A stretch of DNA of 6,329 nucleotides, from the NCBI GenBank assembly GCA_001830645.1, contig MIBM01000280.1, positions 1-6,329 on the forward strand, written 5' to 3'. Of this stretch, positions 1-4,573 are shown piece after piece. The stretch's first letter is position 1; every line of letters begins with the position of its first letter. The position numbers and the translations under genes were made by a program. Under the pieces are notes generated by a model. That model had not been told where the DNA came from. It saw only the letters and a program-made list of their open reading frames with translations, and made no database searches. This DNA comes from Spirochaetes bacterium RIFOXYC1_FULL_54_7 (GTDB taxonomy: Bacteria; Spirochaetota; Spirochaetia; Treponematales; UBA12059).

Positions 1-771
1 CTGGGGCGGGCCGCAGATGCCTTCCAGGCAGTCCATCCCGCAGGCGGCCAGGGGAGCCAGCAGTGATCGGGTGTTGCCGCCCAGGTGTACCGTGAGGGTT
101 CTGCCCCTGGCATGCAGGGCTTCAGAGCTCCTGCGGTAACCCGCAGCCATGTGGTTGCTGAAAATTCCAGGACTGATGAAGTTGGCGTCCAGATTGTCCG
201 GGGCCAGGAAAGTTGTCTGAGGAAATCCGAGCAGCTCATCCACCAGCTGTGCGTACTTGTCTTCCATCAGGTTGACCAGGCCGGCAATGATCTCTGCTTC
301 CTCCAGGGCTATCATCAGGCCCTCGGTCCAGCCCAGGAAGCTGTGCAGGAGGTCCGAGTACGGCCGCAAGGGCAGCTCGATCACGTCATCACTGTTGCAG
401 TCAGGTACTTCATCAGGCAGTTCGTAGCGCATGGCGCGGATGACCCTCTCGACCAGTGCCAGATCGGAGGCATCCTTTACCGGATACTCGGTCTGCCACC
501 AGTCACCGTCAGGGCCCATGTTCCAGCGGGCCATGATGCTCCCTTCCGGGCTCTTCCAGCTTCTGGTCCGACTGGTGTTGTCCTGGATCCCGCTATGGTC
601 AATACCTTCGTAGCTGATGGACCAGGGGCGCTTGATGACCCAGGAAACAAGCCCGAGGTCGCTGTATATATCCTGAAGGGGCCAGCCGCGGTAACGCACA
701 GGCAGGCTGCCGCGTTCGGTGTTGCGTGTGTACCAGAGGCTCAGGTCCAGTACGAGGTCGGGTGTGTTCAC
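1..771 (-). CDS. Uroporphyrinogen decarboxylase (URO-D) superfamily protein, C-terminus beyond window
   Basis: The minus strand is open from a GTG at 771-769 to the window edge, giving 257 codons; the family is usually about 340-380 residues, so perhaps a quarter to a third is missing. Family-like features are the segment around residues 195-207 (NLDANFISPGIFSNH) and residues 229-257, beginning HLGGNTRSLLAPL and followed by a GMD turn and a GPP turn, which fit the TIM-barrel strands of URO-D-like proteins. The superfamily includes haem-pathway decarboxylases and corrinoid or coenzyme M methyltransferases (MtaA, MtbA, CmuA); the context gives no haem genes. MtaA-type enzymes carry a zinc-binding H-x-C here, whereas this protein has H-L-G, so zinc-dependent methyl transfer of that type is doubtful. 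The start is chosen because no ATG is near, an AAGGA-like site lies 9 bases upstream, and a promoter is at 826-854. Superfamily is fairly secure; substrate unknown. Confidence 0.82.
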   Translation of the reverse strand, partial: MNTPDLVLDLSLWYTRNTERGSLPVRYRGWPLQDIYSDLGLVSWVIKRPWSISYEGIDHSGIQDNTSRTRSWKSPEGSIMARWNMGPDGDWWQTEYPVKDASDLALVERVIRAMRYELPDEVPDCNSDDVIELPLRPYSDLLHSFLGWTEGLMIALEEAEIIAGLVNLMEDKYAQLVDELLGFPQTTFLAPDNLDANFISPGIFSNHMAAGYRRSSEALHARGRTLTVHLGGNTRSLLAPLAACGMDCLEGICGPPQ

Positions 772-825
772 GGCGTTTTGTTCCTTATGATTCCTTCCTG
801 CGGTTTGCTGTCGGGGCCTGGATTG

Positions 826-854
826 ATAATAGTCTCATCAGGGGATGGCGGCAA
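826..854 (-). promoter_or_regulatory. Sigma70-like promoter of the URO-D-like gene, within a conserved upstream element
   Basis: On the minus strand TTGCCG (854-849) is followed by a 17-bp spacer and TATTAT (831-826). The surrounding 783-870 closely matches 5189-5272 upstream of the AhpD-like gene, where the equivalent boxes are TTGTCG, 17 bp, TATGAT. Transcription would begin near 819, leaving a leader of about 48 bases before the GTG. The IS begins only about 35 bp beyond the conserved element. Confidence 0.6.
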
Positions 855-903
855 TATCACAGCATATGCACTTCGCTTGGCCAGTGTAGTTAATTGTACC
901 CGT

Positions 904-951
904 GTTGCCTCAAAACAAAACCTCGTCCAGCGAAGTGGTTGCCTCATAAGT
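904..951 (+). repeat. Left terminal inverted repeat of the IS
   Basis: The 48 bp match the reverse complement of 2203-2250, identical in the inner 16 bp (TGGTTGCCTCATAAGT) and in most of the outer part, with a one-base offset around CTCGTCC. TTGCCTCA occurs at 905-912 and again at 939-946. Confidence 0.85.
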
Positions 952-958
952 CATTTCC

Positions 959-979
959 TAGCCCACGGCAACGGGGCTA
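959..979 (-). terminator. Hairpin just downstream of the transposase
   Basis: TAGCCC (959-964) pairs with GGGCTA (974-979) around a 9-base loop, six bases past the transposase stop codon on the minus strand. There is no T-run after it, so a role in intrinsic termination or in shielding the IS from outside transcription is only a suggestion. Confidence 0.3.
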
Positions 980-984
980 ATCAT

Positions 985-1719
985 TCACATCGGTTGTACC
1001 ATTGATGAATCAGTCCTGGCCAGCATGCCATGCAGCAGGTTGACCAAGGTATCCACCTGATTTGACAAGGCCACAGGATCCAGATGAGCCATTGTAGTCT
1101 GGATGGTTTGCTTGACCGTCACTGGAACGTCGGGGTTTTCCGGCAAACGTGTTGCGGGGGTTTTCGGCGTGTCATAGGTTTTCCGGACCTTGCTGCCGAC
1201 CCTTGTTTTTGAGACCAGCTTTTGGGATGGATAGAAGTAATTCAGCAACAGGCCGTGAACCTTGTAGAGCCGATTCAGGGTTTCCAGCATTTCCTGTGTT
1301 GAATACCGGGCATAGCCCACCAGCTTTCTGATGGTTTCAAAGTTTTTCTGCTCCACATGGCAGTTGTCATTCTTCTTGCCGGGCCTGGACCGCGACAACT
1401 CTATCACGGGATCCTGTGTTGCACACCATGCGACAAGCCCGTGGTTGATGAACTCGCCGCCGTTGTCGGGGTGCAGGTGCAGTAGGGGGAAGGGAACCGA
1501 GGCTTTCATAGCCTCAAGACCTTGGCGGACCCACTTGAAAGCCCTGTTTTGCATGGCGTATCGTTCTGTCCAGCCAGTACTTATCTCCGTAAGGCACAGC
1601 GAAAACGAGCATTCCTGGGACAGGAAGCCACCATCATGCCCTACGGTATCGATCTGGCAGTGCCCGGGCGGGGATGCATCCCATTCTCCGAAGGTGCGGA
1701 CAGGAATGGATTCCTTCAA
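985..1719 (-). CDS. IS transposase, catalytic C-terminal part (split from 1716-2180)
   Basis: This frame encodes the rve-type DDE catalytic core. Counting from the ATG at 1719, the acidic triad is D24 (CQIDTVGHDGG), D85 (HLHPDNGGEF) and E123 (KKNDNCHVEQKN), spaced as in retroviral-type integrases. The following basic region (around VSKTRVGSKVRKTYDTP) is typical of the family's nucleic-acid-binding tail. The protein would cut and join the TTGCCTCA-ended element. The frame stays open upstream to 1800, and the residues there (KKDKLHGYCYTRPS) look like genuine transposase, so the ATG at 1719 is probably not a natural start: this is the back half of a gene whose front half is one frame away. All three catalytic residues are kept, so decay appears recent. 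The stop at 985-987 lies 34 bp inside the left terminal repeat. Confidence 0.8.
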   Translation of the reverse strand: MKESIPVRTFGEWDASPPGHCQIDTVGHDGGFLSQECSFSLCLTEISTGWTERYAMQNRAFKWVRQGLEAMKASVPFPLLHLHPDNGGEFINHGLVAWCATQDPVIELSRSRPGKKNDNCHVEQKNFETIRKLVGYARYSTQEMLETLNRLYKVHGLLLNYFYPSQKLVSKTRVGSKVRKTYDTPKTPATRLPENPDVPVTVKQTIQTTMAHLDPVALSNQVDTLVNLLHGMLARTDSSMVQPM

Positions 1720-2180
1720 ACCCTGGGATGGCCGGGTGTAGCAATACCCATGCAGCTTATCCTTCTTGCGGGTTGGCTTCCGGAAAGCAGGGCTTCCTGC
1801 TCAGGTGTGATATGCAGGAAGGGCACTGATCGAATGGCCGGGAGCCCGGTTTTGATGAATACCACGAGCCGCTTTCCGCAAAGTCTGTCGAACATCTTCC
1901 AGACCCTGACCAGGATCCGGACTGTCTTTGCGTCATACCGTGGTAGTCGTCCTGTTTTCTTGCCTCGCCCTGGACTCTTTCGTTGGTTGCCTGTTCCAGC
2001 CCTGGCTTTTGCCCTGAGCAATGATGTTGCGTAGTCCCTGTTGTACTGGGTGTTCGTGCAGAACTCGTCAAGCAGGGCCTGCTTTCCTGTCCGACTAGCC
2101 TTGGTGTAGCGTTTCGCTACCGTCCTGGTCAGTTCTTTCCGGGTCCTTATCGTCATCTCCACAAGGTGCCCCTTGGGCAT
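1716..2180 (-). CDS. IS transposase, N-terminal part (frameshifted relative to 985-1719)
   Basis: 154 codons carrying the N-terminal helical DNA-binding part of the transposase: a basic start (MTIRTRKEL, internal Met at residue 9), a helix-turn-helix-like LLDEFCTNTQYNRDYATSLL stretch near residues 38-57, and the KMFDRLCGKRLVVFIK segment near residues 94-109. The ATG at 2180 is preceded by GAGGG; the Met at residue 9 is an equally good start. The last residues before the stop at 1716 (QPARRISCMGIATPGHPRV) read as out-of-frame sequence, while the -1 frame over the same bases gives family-like residues continuing into the catalytic ORF. The SPAT-type motif I would expect after ALL in relatives is absent, so the frame change may come from a short out-of-frame deletion near 1770-1800 rather than a single base loss. 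This comparison is from memory of the family. Confidence 0.72.
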   Translation of the reverse strand: MPKGHLVEMTIRTRKELTRTVAKRYTKASRTGKQALLDEFCTNTQYNRDYATSLLRAKARAGTGNQRKSPGRGKKTGRLPRYDAKTVRILVRVWKMFDRLCGKRLVVFIKTGLPAIRSVPFLHITPEQEALLSGSQPARRISCMGIATPGHPRV

Positions 2181-2202
2181 GATACCCTCAGGACGAGGTT
2201 TT

Positions 2203-2250
2203 ACTTATGAGGCAACCACCCTTCCAGGACGAGATTAGTTCTGAGGCAAT
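2203..2250 (-). repeat. Right terminal inverted repeat of the IS
   Basis: Reverse complement of the left end. TGAGGCAA occurs at 2208-2215 and 2242-2249, 34 bp apart. Further in, the CTCGTCCTGAGGG motif at about 2185-2197 repeats the outer CTCGTCCTGGAAGGG, so this end carries two near-complete copies of a 34-bp unit. Confidence 0.85.
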
Positions 2251-2445
2251 GCGTGCTCTTGCCATTTACTTTTTAAATGGCAATAATCAAGCTATAACAA
2301 AGGGGCAAGCAGTAAATATTAGAACTATCCGTGCATTATGAGCAACCCAAAGGGAAAGGCCTCTATGAGAACAGCTGTCAAGCACTTTTTTAAGTCAGCA
2401 AGATTTTTTCTGGCTGGCGGTTCTTGGAAGCAAAGTTGAGCCACC

Positions 2446-2490
2446 AGAAGGGACAGGTCCCGGACTTGGAGATTTTAGGGATTATAGTTA
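2446..2490 (+). repeat. REP-like dispersed repeat, copy A
   Basis: Contains GGGACAGGTCCC (2450-2461, interrupted palindrome) followed by CTTGGAGATTTTAG (2465-2478). The same arrangement recurs at 2914-2955, where CTTGGAGATTTTAG is repeated exactly at 2930-2943, and in a weaker form near 3654-3692. Confidence 0.55.
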
Positions 2491-2504
2491 TGCAACCTTC
2501 TCAT

Positions 2505-2525
2505 GAGCAATCCGAGGGGACGGTC
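2505..2525 (+). repeat. REP-like dispersed repeat, GAGCAAYCC copy
   Basis: GAGCAATCCGAGGGGACGG resembles GAGCAACCCAAGGGGACAG at 2849-2867 and GAGCAACCCAAAGGGAAAGG at 2340-2359. Three short copies start with the same GAGCAAYCC word on the same strand. Confidence 0.5.
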
Positions 2526-2653
2526 ACTCACCAGAGATCAGTACCACGTCTTGGCGACTCAGGATTGTAGCAGAATTAAATTGCCTCTACAGTGATGTAG
2601 AACACAGGTACTGTAGCGCGTTAGTCATTTGCAAATGGATACTCCTGATCAGG

Positions 2654-2761
2654 TCAGCTTTCCCCTGCCATGTCCAGAACGGGTCTGTCTGAATCAAACA
2701 GTATCTGGGCCGATTCAAGATCTTGCCCAGCCTTGTACAGCCATTCTTCATGCGGCCTCAT
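2654..2761 (-). pseudogene. HEPN-domain toxin, N-terminal remnant
   Basis: An ATG at 2761-2759 opens 35 codons to TGA at 2654-2656. The first 22 residues (MRPHEEWLYKAGQDLESAQI plus LF) have the typical start of HEPN proteins paired with MNT nucleotidyltransferases: an EW pair, then a helix with the K-A-x-x-D-L-x-x-A pattern. Family members are about 110-140 residues; here the match stops after VLDMA and the R-x4-6-H RNase motif of the C-terminal helix is absent. The ATG overlaps the end of the preceding nucleotidyltransferase frame (stop 2748-2750), the coupled arrangement of intact HEPN/MNT operons. It is too short to be a working toxin. Palindromes at 2626-2637 and 2644-2653 sit at the break. 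Confidence 0.62.
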
Positions 2762-2849
2762 AGAGCTTTTTCCCTTTGGACCATATCTTGTGTTCAAGGG
2801 TGGCCGGGTGGCCAATGCGCTCGGCTACTTCTGCCTCGGTAAACACAAG
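2748..2849 (-). pseudogene. MNT-type nucleotidyltransferase antitoxin, C-terminal remnant
   Basis: The minus strand reads in frame from the edge of a REP-like repeat at about 2849 to TGA at 2748-2750, giving about 33 residues, including VFTEAEVAERIGHP and ending WSKGKKLYEAA. This matches the tail of minimal nucleotidyltransferases, which typically end with a helix and a G-x-x-L-Y-E motif. The catalytic GS-x10-D-x-D part is missing. The stop overlaps the start of the HEPN frame at 2761, so the two are the joined middle of a former MNT-HEPN operon. In intact systems MNT AMPylates the HEPN RNase and silences it. The break coincides with GAGCAACCC of the repeat, suggesting deletion or replacement at that repeat. 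Confidence 0.52.
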
Positions 2850-2892
2850 AGCAACCCAAGGGGACAGTCCCCGCCCCGAAGAGGACTGTCCC
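2849..2892 (+). repeat. REP-like repeat with strong hairpin
   Basis: GAGCAACCC is followed by the palindrome GGGGACAGTCCCC (2860-2872). GGGACAGTCC (2861-2870) pairs perfectly over 10 bp with GGACTGTCCC (2883-2892) around a 12-base loop. It resembles bacterial REP elements, which can act as mRNA stabilisers or recombination sites; the role here is unknown. Confidence 0.6.
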
Positions 2893-2913
2893 TCAGACTT
2901 CTGAGCCCTCTAA

Positions 2914-2955
2914 GAGGACAGGCCTCGATCTTGGAGATTTTAGAAGTTTCTAGTT
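2914..2955 (+). repeat. REP-like dispersed repeat, copy B
   Basis: GAGGACAGGCCTC followed by CTTGGAGATTTTAG (2930-2943) and TCTAGTTTTACACC. It parallels 2446-2490, which has GGGACAGGTCCC, CTTGGAGATTTTAG and TATAGTTATGCAACC in the same order. Confidence 0.55.
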
Positions 2956-2957
2956 TT

Positions 2958-2989
2958 ACACCCTCAAGGTCAGCTCTTAGTAGGGGTGT
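2958..2989 (+). terminator. Possible terminator hairpin at the 3' end of the DUF5615 toxin gene
   Basis: ACACCC (2958-2963) pairs with GGGTGT (2984-2989) around a 20-base loop. On the plus strand it is followed by TTTTCAATTTT; on the minus strand, just after the toxin stop, the trailing sequence is A-rich, so it does not look like an efficient terminator for the toxin operon. Confidence 0.25.
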
Positions 2990-2991
2990 TT

Positions 2992-3348
2992 TCAATTTTC
3001 CGGATCAAGCCTGATCCTTACCCTGGTATCCGTCACGGTAATAATGGCGTTCTGTTGTAGTTCAGTTTTGTATTTTTCTGTCACTGCCTGGCATGTGGTT
3101 GCCTGCAGGCGTGCGGGAATGCCTACAAGTCGGATGATGCCGGCATGCGGCTGGCTATGTACGATAGCAAGTTCTCCAAAATCCTTATCAAGAGTGACCA
3201 GAATCCGTTTTTCAGCCTCTGCACGGCGCAATACCTCTTCATCACCGGGGTCTGATTCCCAGTCTCCGACCCAGGAGACATCATGTCCGTTGTCTGCAAG
3301 GGTTTGGCGATTACCTCTCCAGACACAAGAATCAAGCAGGAGTTTCAT
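2992..3348 (-). CDS. DUF5615 family PIN-like toxin
   Basis: 118 residues, the usual length of DUF5615 proteins, a PIN-fold group related to Mut7-C RNases and found as the toxin partner of DUF433 proteins. It starts MKLLLD with the conserved D6, followed by GHDV (21-24), a D36-E37-E38 acidic cluster, and the ILVTLDKDFGEL signature (49-60) with D54 and D56. These acidic residues would coordinate the metal for RNA cleavage; nuclease activity is inferred from the family. The ATG at 3348 overlaps the stop of the DUF433 gene (ATGA at 3345-3348), indicating translational coupling. A degraded second copy of the last third of this gene lies at 3994-4126 (about 90 percent identical). The intact motifs and length suggest a functional protein. 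Confidence 0.85.
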   Translation of the reverse strand: MKLLLDSCVWRGNRQTLADNGHDVSWVGDWESDPGDEEVLRRAEAEKRILVTLDKDFGELAIVHSQPHAGIIRLVGIPARLQATTCQAVTEKYKTELQQNAIITVTDTRVRIRLDPEN

Positions 3349-3593
3349 GCGCTCCAGACCAGCTTGGGCTCGACTCGTTCATGTTCTACGAGTCGGTGCG
3401 CATAAGCGAGACAGGCAAGAATGTCTTCCCGTTCGAGCCATGGGTAGCCTTCCAGGATTGTTTCCATGGAATCTCCTGCTGTCATCATGCCTAAAACATG
3501 TTCGACAGCCAATCTGTGCCCGCGGATTATCGGTTTACCTCTGAATATCTGTGGATTTATTGTGATCCTTTCCAGCAAATCTTGTTCGGTCAT
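3345..3593 (-). CDS. DUF433 family antitoxin
   Basis: 82 residues when started at the ATG at 3593, which has GGAGG nine bases upstream; a longer frame from 3641 begins with sequence unlike the family. The core INPQIFRGKPIIRGHRLAV (residues 11-29) and the later GYPWLEREDILACLAYA are the characteristic DUF433 pattern, a small winged-helix-like domain that typically precedes DUF5615 or other PIN toxins. It should bind and neutralise the toxin at 2992-3348 and probably repress the operon. Gene order (antitoxin first), the 4-bp overlap and the promoter candidate at 3628-3657 all support a working two-gene module. It is the only TA pair in the window with both partners intact. Confidence 0.87.
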   Translation of the reverse strand: MTEQDLLERITINPQIFRGKPIIRGHRLAVEHVLGMMTAGDSMETILEGYPWLEREDILACLAYAHRLVEHERVEPKLVWSA

Positions 3594-3627
3594 GCAGGTA
3601 TACCTCCACTTTGTTCTGTAGGTTCCT

Positions 3628-3657
3628 ATTGTACAGTGCATATAGGGCGGTGTCCAA
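3628..3657 (-). promoter_or_regulatory. Candidate promoter of the DUF433/DUF5615 operon
   Basis: TTGGAC (3657-3652), 18-bp spacer, TACAAT (3633-3628) on the minus strand, placing the transcript start about 28 bases before the DUF433 ATG. The -10 box is good and the -35 box weak. The -35 box lies at the edge of a REP-like repeat fragment (3654-3692). Confidence 0.45.
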
Positions 3658-3692
3658 CCCGAAGGGAATCCCCCGCCATGGAGATTTAAAGA
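3654..3692 (+). repeat. Diverged REP-like repeat fragment
   Basis: CCAACCCGAAGGGAATCCCC followed by ATGGAGATTTAAAG resembles the pieces at 2849-2872 and 2930-2943 joined together. It separates the BrnA-like remnant from the DUF433 operon. Confidence 0.4.
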
Positions 3693-3703
3693 GTCTAACC
3701 GGA

Positions 3704-3946
3704 TCAGACCCGATTCTCGAGTTCTTTTCTCATGGCCTGGCGTAACACGTCATTGATCAAGGTCTGGTAACCTTTGCCATGGCTCTTGAGCCATAGCAGG
3801 ATATCGGCATCCAGTCGTGTAGTGATTTGTTCTTTGCGGGGCTTGAAAATCGATAAAAAAGGCACTGCTTCATTGAACGCTTGATCATCCCATTCGGGAA
3901 TGTCGCTGAAGTCGATGCTTTAACTTTAGGAGTAGTTCCTCGCCAT
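3704..3946 (-). pseudogene. BrnA-like antitoxin with two early stop codons
   Basis: The minus strand encodes DFSDIPEWDDQAFNEAVPF, then FKPRKEQITTRLDADILLWL and KSHGKGYQTLINDVLRQAM, ending at TGA 3704-3706. This is the BrnA/CopG-like antitoxin pattern: an acidic IPEWDD toxin-wrapping segment, then a ribbon-helix-helix DNA-binding region with K-E-Q-I-x-x-R-L-D-x-D. An ATG in the same frame at 3946 has GAGGTG eight bases upstream, but codons 7 and 9 are both TAA. The bases between the ATG and DFSDI read MARNYS in frame, then PKVKAS in another frame, consistent with small compensating indels in an original MARNYS-PKVKAS-DFSDI leader. The only later in-frame start candidate is a GTG in AVPF with no good ribosome site. 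No BrnT toxin is present. Antitoxin identity is likely; loss of function is inferred. Confidence 0.65.
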
Positions 3947-3993
3947 GGTTGTCACACCTCAGGCTCAGGTCCCGGTAGGAGTATTCCGCGTAT

Positions 3994-4126
3994 TCAATGT
4001 TCCGGATCAAGCCGGATCCTCACCCTGGTATCCGTTACGGGAATAATGGCGTTCTGCTGTAGTTTAGTTGTATATTTTTCTGTCACTGCCTGTCATGTGG
4101 TTGCCTGCAGGCGCGCAGGAATACCT
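3994..4126 (-). pseudogene. DUF5615 toxin, C-terminal remnant
   Basis: These 133 bp match 2992-3124, the 3' end of the intact DUF5615 gene, with about 13 differences (about 90 percent identity). In frame they read PARLQATT, stop, QAVTEKYTTKLQQNAI and so on to RIRLDPEH before TGA at 3994-3996. TGC (Cys) of the intact copy is TGA here, so there is a nonsense change as well as loss of the first two thirds including all catalytic acids. Similarity ends at 4126, nine bases from the higA stop. It is either a segmental duplication or the tail of a second independent toxin gene. Confidence 0.75.
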
Positions 4127-4134
4127 CGGCCTGC

Positions 4135-4437
4135 TTATCTGCCTCGGGAATCCTTCCAAGGCTTGATGCCTGCAAGGATTTTGGCCAACCCGGGGGCTGC
4201 CTTCTCGGTATCATAGGCTACCTGGGCCCGTAGCCAGTAGCCATTGGACAAACCAAAGTAGCGGCATAGCCGAAGGTCGGTATCGGCAGTGATGGATCGT
4301 CTGCCGGCGACTATTTCGCCTATCCGCTGGGCTGGCACCCCAATTTCCTTGGCCAAGCGATATTTAGTTAATCCGAAAGGAACAAGGAACTCTTCCTGCA
4401 ATAACTCGCCAGGGCTTACAGGCTGTAATGCTTCCAT
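4135..4437 (-). CDS. higA: HigA family addiction-module antitoxin (XRE helix-turn-helix)
   Basis: 100 residues from the ATG at 4437, which has AGGAG seven bases upstream; a longer frame from 4491 would run into the higB remnant and is rejected. The N-terminus MEALQPVSPGELLQEEFL is the standard HigA opening, followed by the XRE helix-turn-helix at residues 23-47 (LTKYRLAKEIGVPAQRIGEI) and the R-R-S-I-T-A-D-T-D-L-R-L stretch. The C-terminal part (YWLRAQVAYDTEKA) is also usual. HigA binds HigB toxin and represses higBA. Its toxin gene upstream is reduced to a 121-bp remnant, so this is an orphan antitoxin that may still regulate the promoter at 4574-4602 or protect against related HigB toxins. 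Length and motifs look intact. Confidence 0.9.
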   Translation of the reverse strand: MEALQPVSPGELLQEEFLVPFGLTKYRLAKEIGVPAQRIGEIVAGRRSITADTDLRLCRYFGLSNGYWLRAQVAYDTEKAAPGLAKILAGIKPWKDSRGR

Positions 4438-4447
4438 GTATGAACTC

Positions 4448-4568
4448 CTAATGATAATCAACAAGCTCCACATTGGTTGCCATACCGGCACTCCAATGGA
4501 AGCAGACGCGGTACCCGCTCTCCATTCGCCAGTTTTTCAGTATCCCCATCTTTGAATGATTGGATCAT
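4448..4568 (-). pseudogene. higB: HigB (RelE-fold) toxin, internal-deletion remnant
   Basis: From the ATG at 4568 the first 23 residues, MIQSFKDGDTEKLANGERVP plus RLL, are a HigB N-terminus. One frame over, ending at TAG 4448-4450, the same short stretch encodes YRVCFHWSAGMATNVELVDY followed by H, the HigB C-terminus, whose family signature is YRICF-W-…-VEIVDYH. The two halves meet around 4505-4525, so roughly 50 of about 92 residues are missing, and the total of 121 bp is not a multiple of three. The RNase core is gone. Position before higA (stop 10 bp from the higA start) matches the normal higBA order. Together these show the toxin was lost while its antitoxin was kept. Confidence 0.8.
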
Positions 4569-4573
4569 GAATT

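Larger units (their letters stand above)
904..2250 (-). mobile_element. Insertion sequence with split DDE transposase, probably inactive
   Basis: The element is bounded by 48-bp imperfect inverted repeats at 904-951 and 2203-2250 and is filled by transposase sequence on the minus strand. Each end begins with TTGCCTCA and repeats that word about 34 bp further in, with a CTCGTCC block between, so each end looks like two tandem transposase-binding units. The transposase belongs to the rve/DDE integrase group that includes IS481-like and unclassified (ISNCY, IS1202-type) elements; I cannot assign the family firmly. Flanking sequences (…cccgtg before, gcgtgc… after) show no convincing target duplication. 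Because the reading frame is split and a linker segment seems missing, this copy is likely immobile unless supplied with transposase in trans. Confidence 0.82.
2251..2653. other. Non-coding stretch between IS and TA remnants: hairpins and repeat fragments
   Basis: No plausible gene is seen on either strand. The stretch holds a perfect 8-bp-stem hairpin (GCCATTTA, loop CTTTT, TAAATGGC at 2261-2281) right outside the IS, an ACAGCTGT palindrome near 2371-2378 followed by a T-rich run, two REP-like fragments (2340-2360 and 2446-2490) and a third at 2505-2525. Near its end are a 7-bp inverted repeat CTACAGT/ACTGTAG (2587-2616), the palindrome CATTTGCAAATG (2626-2637) and CCTGATCAGG (2644-2653). 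It is more AT-rich than the flanking genes. Confidence 0.5.

Noticed and set aside
855..880. Sigma54 (-24/-12) promoter upstream of the URO-D-like gene
   Set aside because: TGGCC…GTGCA is present but the GG to GC spacing is one base too long, and the equivalent site is absent at the matching AhpD locus.
85..1005. Plus-strand open frame of 306 codons
   Set aside because: It is the shadow of the URO-D-like gene on the minus strand, runs on into the IS end, and its translation has no recognisable family pattern.
1331..2034. Plus-strand frames opposite the transposase
   Set aside because: They mirror the two transposase halves, have no ribosome sites of note, and lack domain signals.
898..2256. 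Target-site duplication around the IS
   Set aside because: Flanks share only short words such as CGTG at inconsistent offsets; no duplication of fixed position is convincing.
2340..2955. CRISPR array
   Set aside because: Repeats are few, irregularly spaced and diverged, with no uniform spacers or cas genes.
3044..3544. Plus-strand frame of 166 codons
   Set aside because: Antisense to the DUF433/DUF5615 pair, which shows clear family motifs on the other strand.
3881..4216. Plus-strand frame of 111 codons
   Set aside because: Antisense to the BrnA-like remnant and the DUF5615 remnant; no family features.
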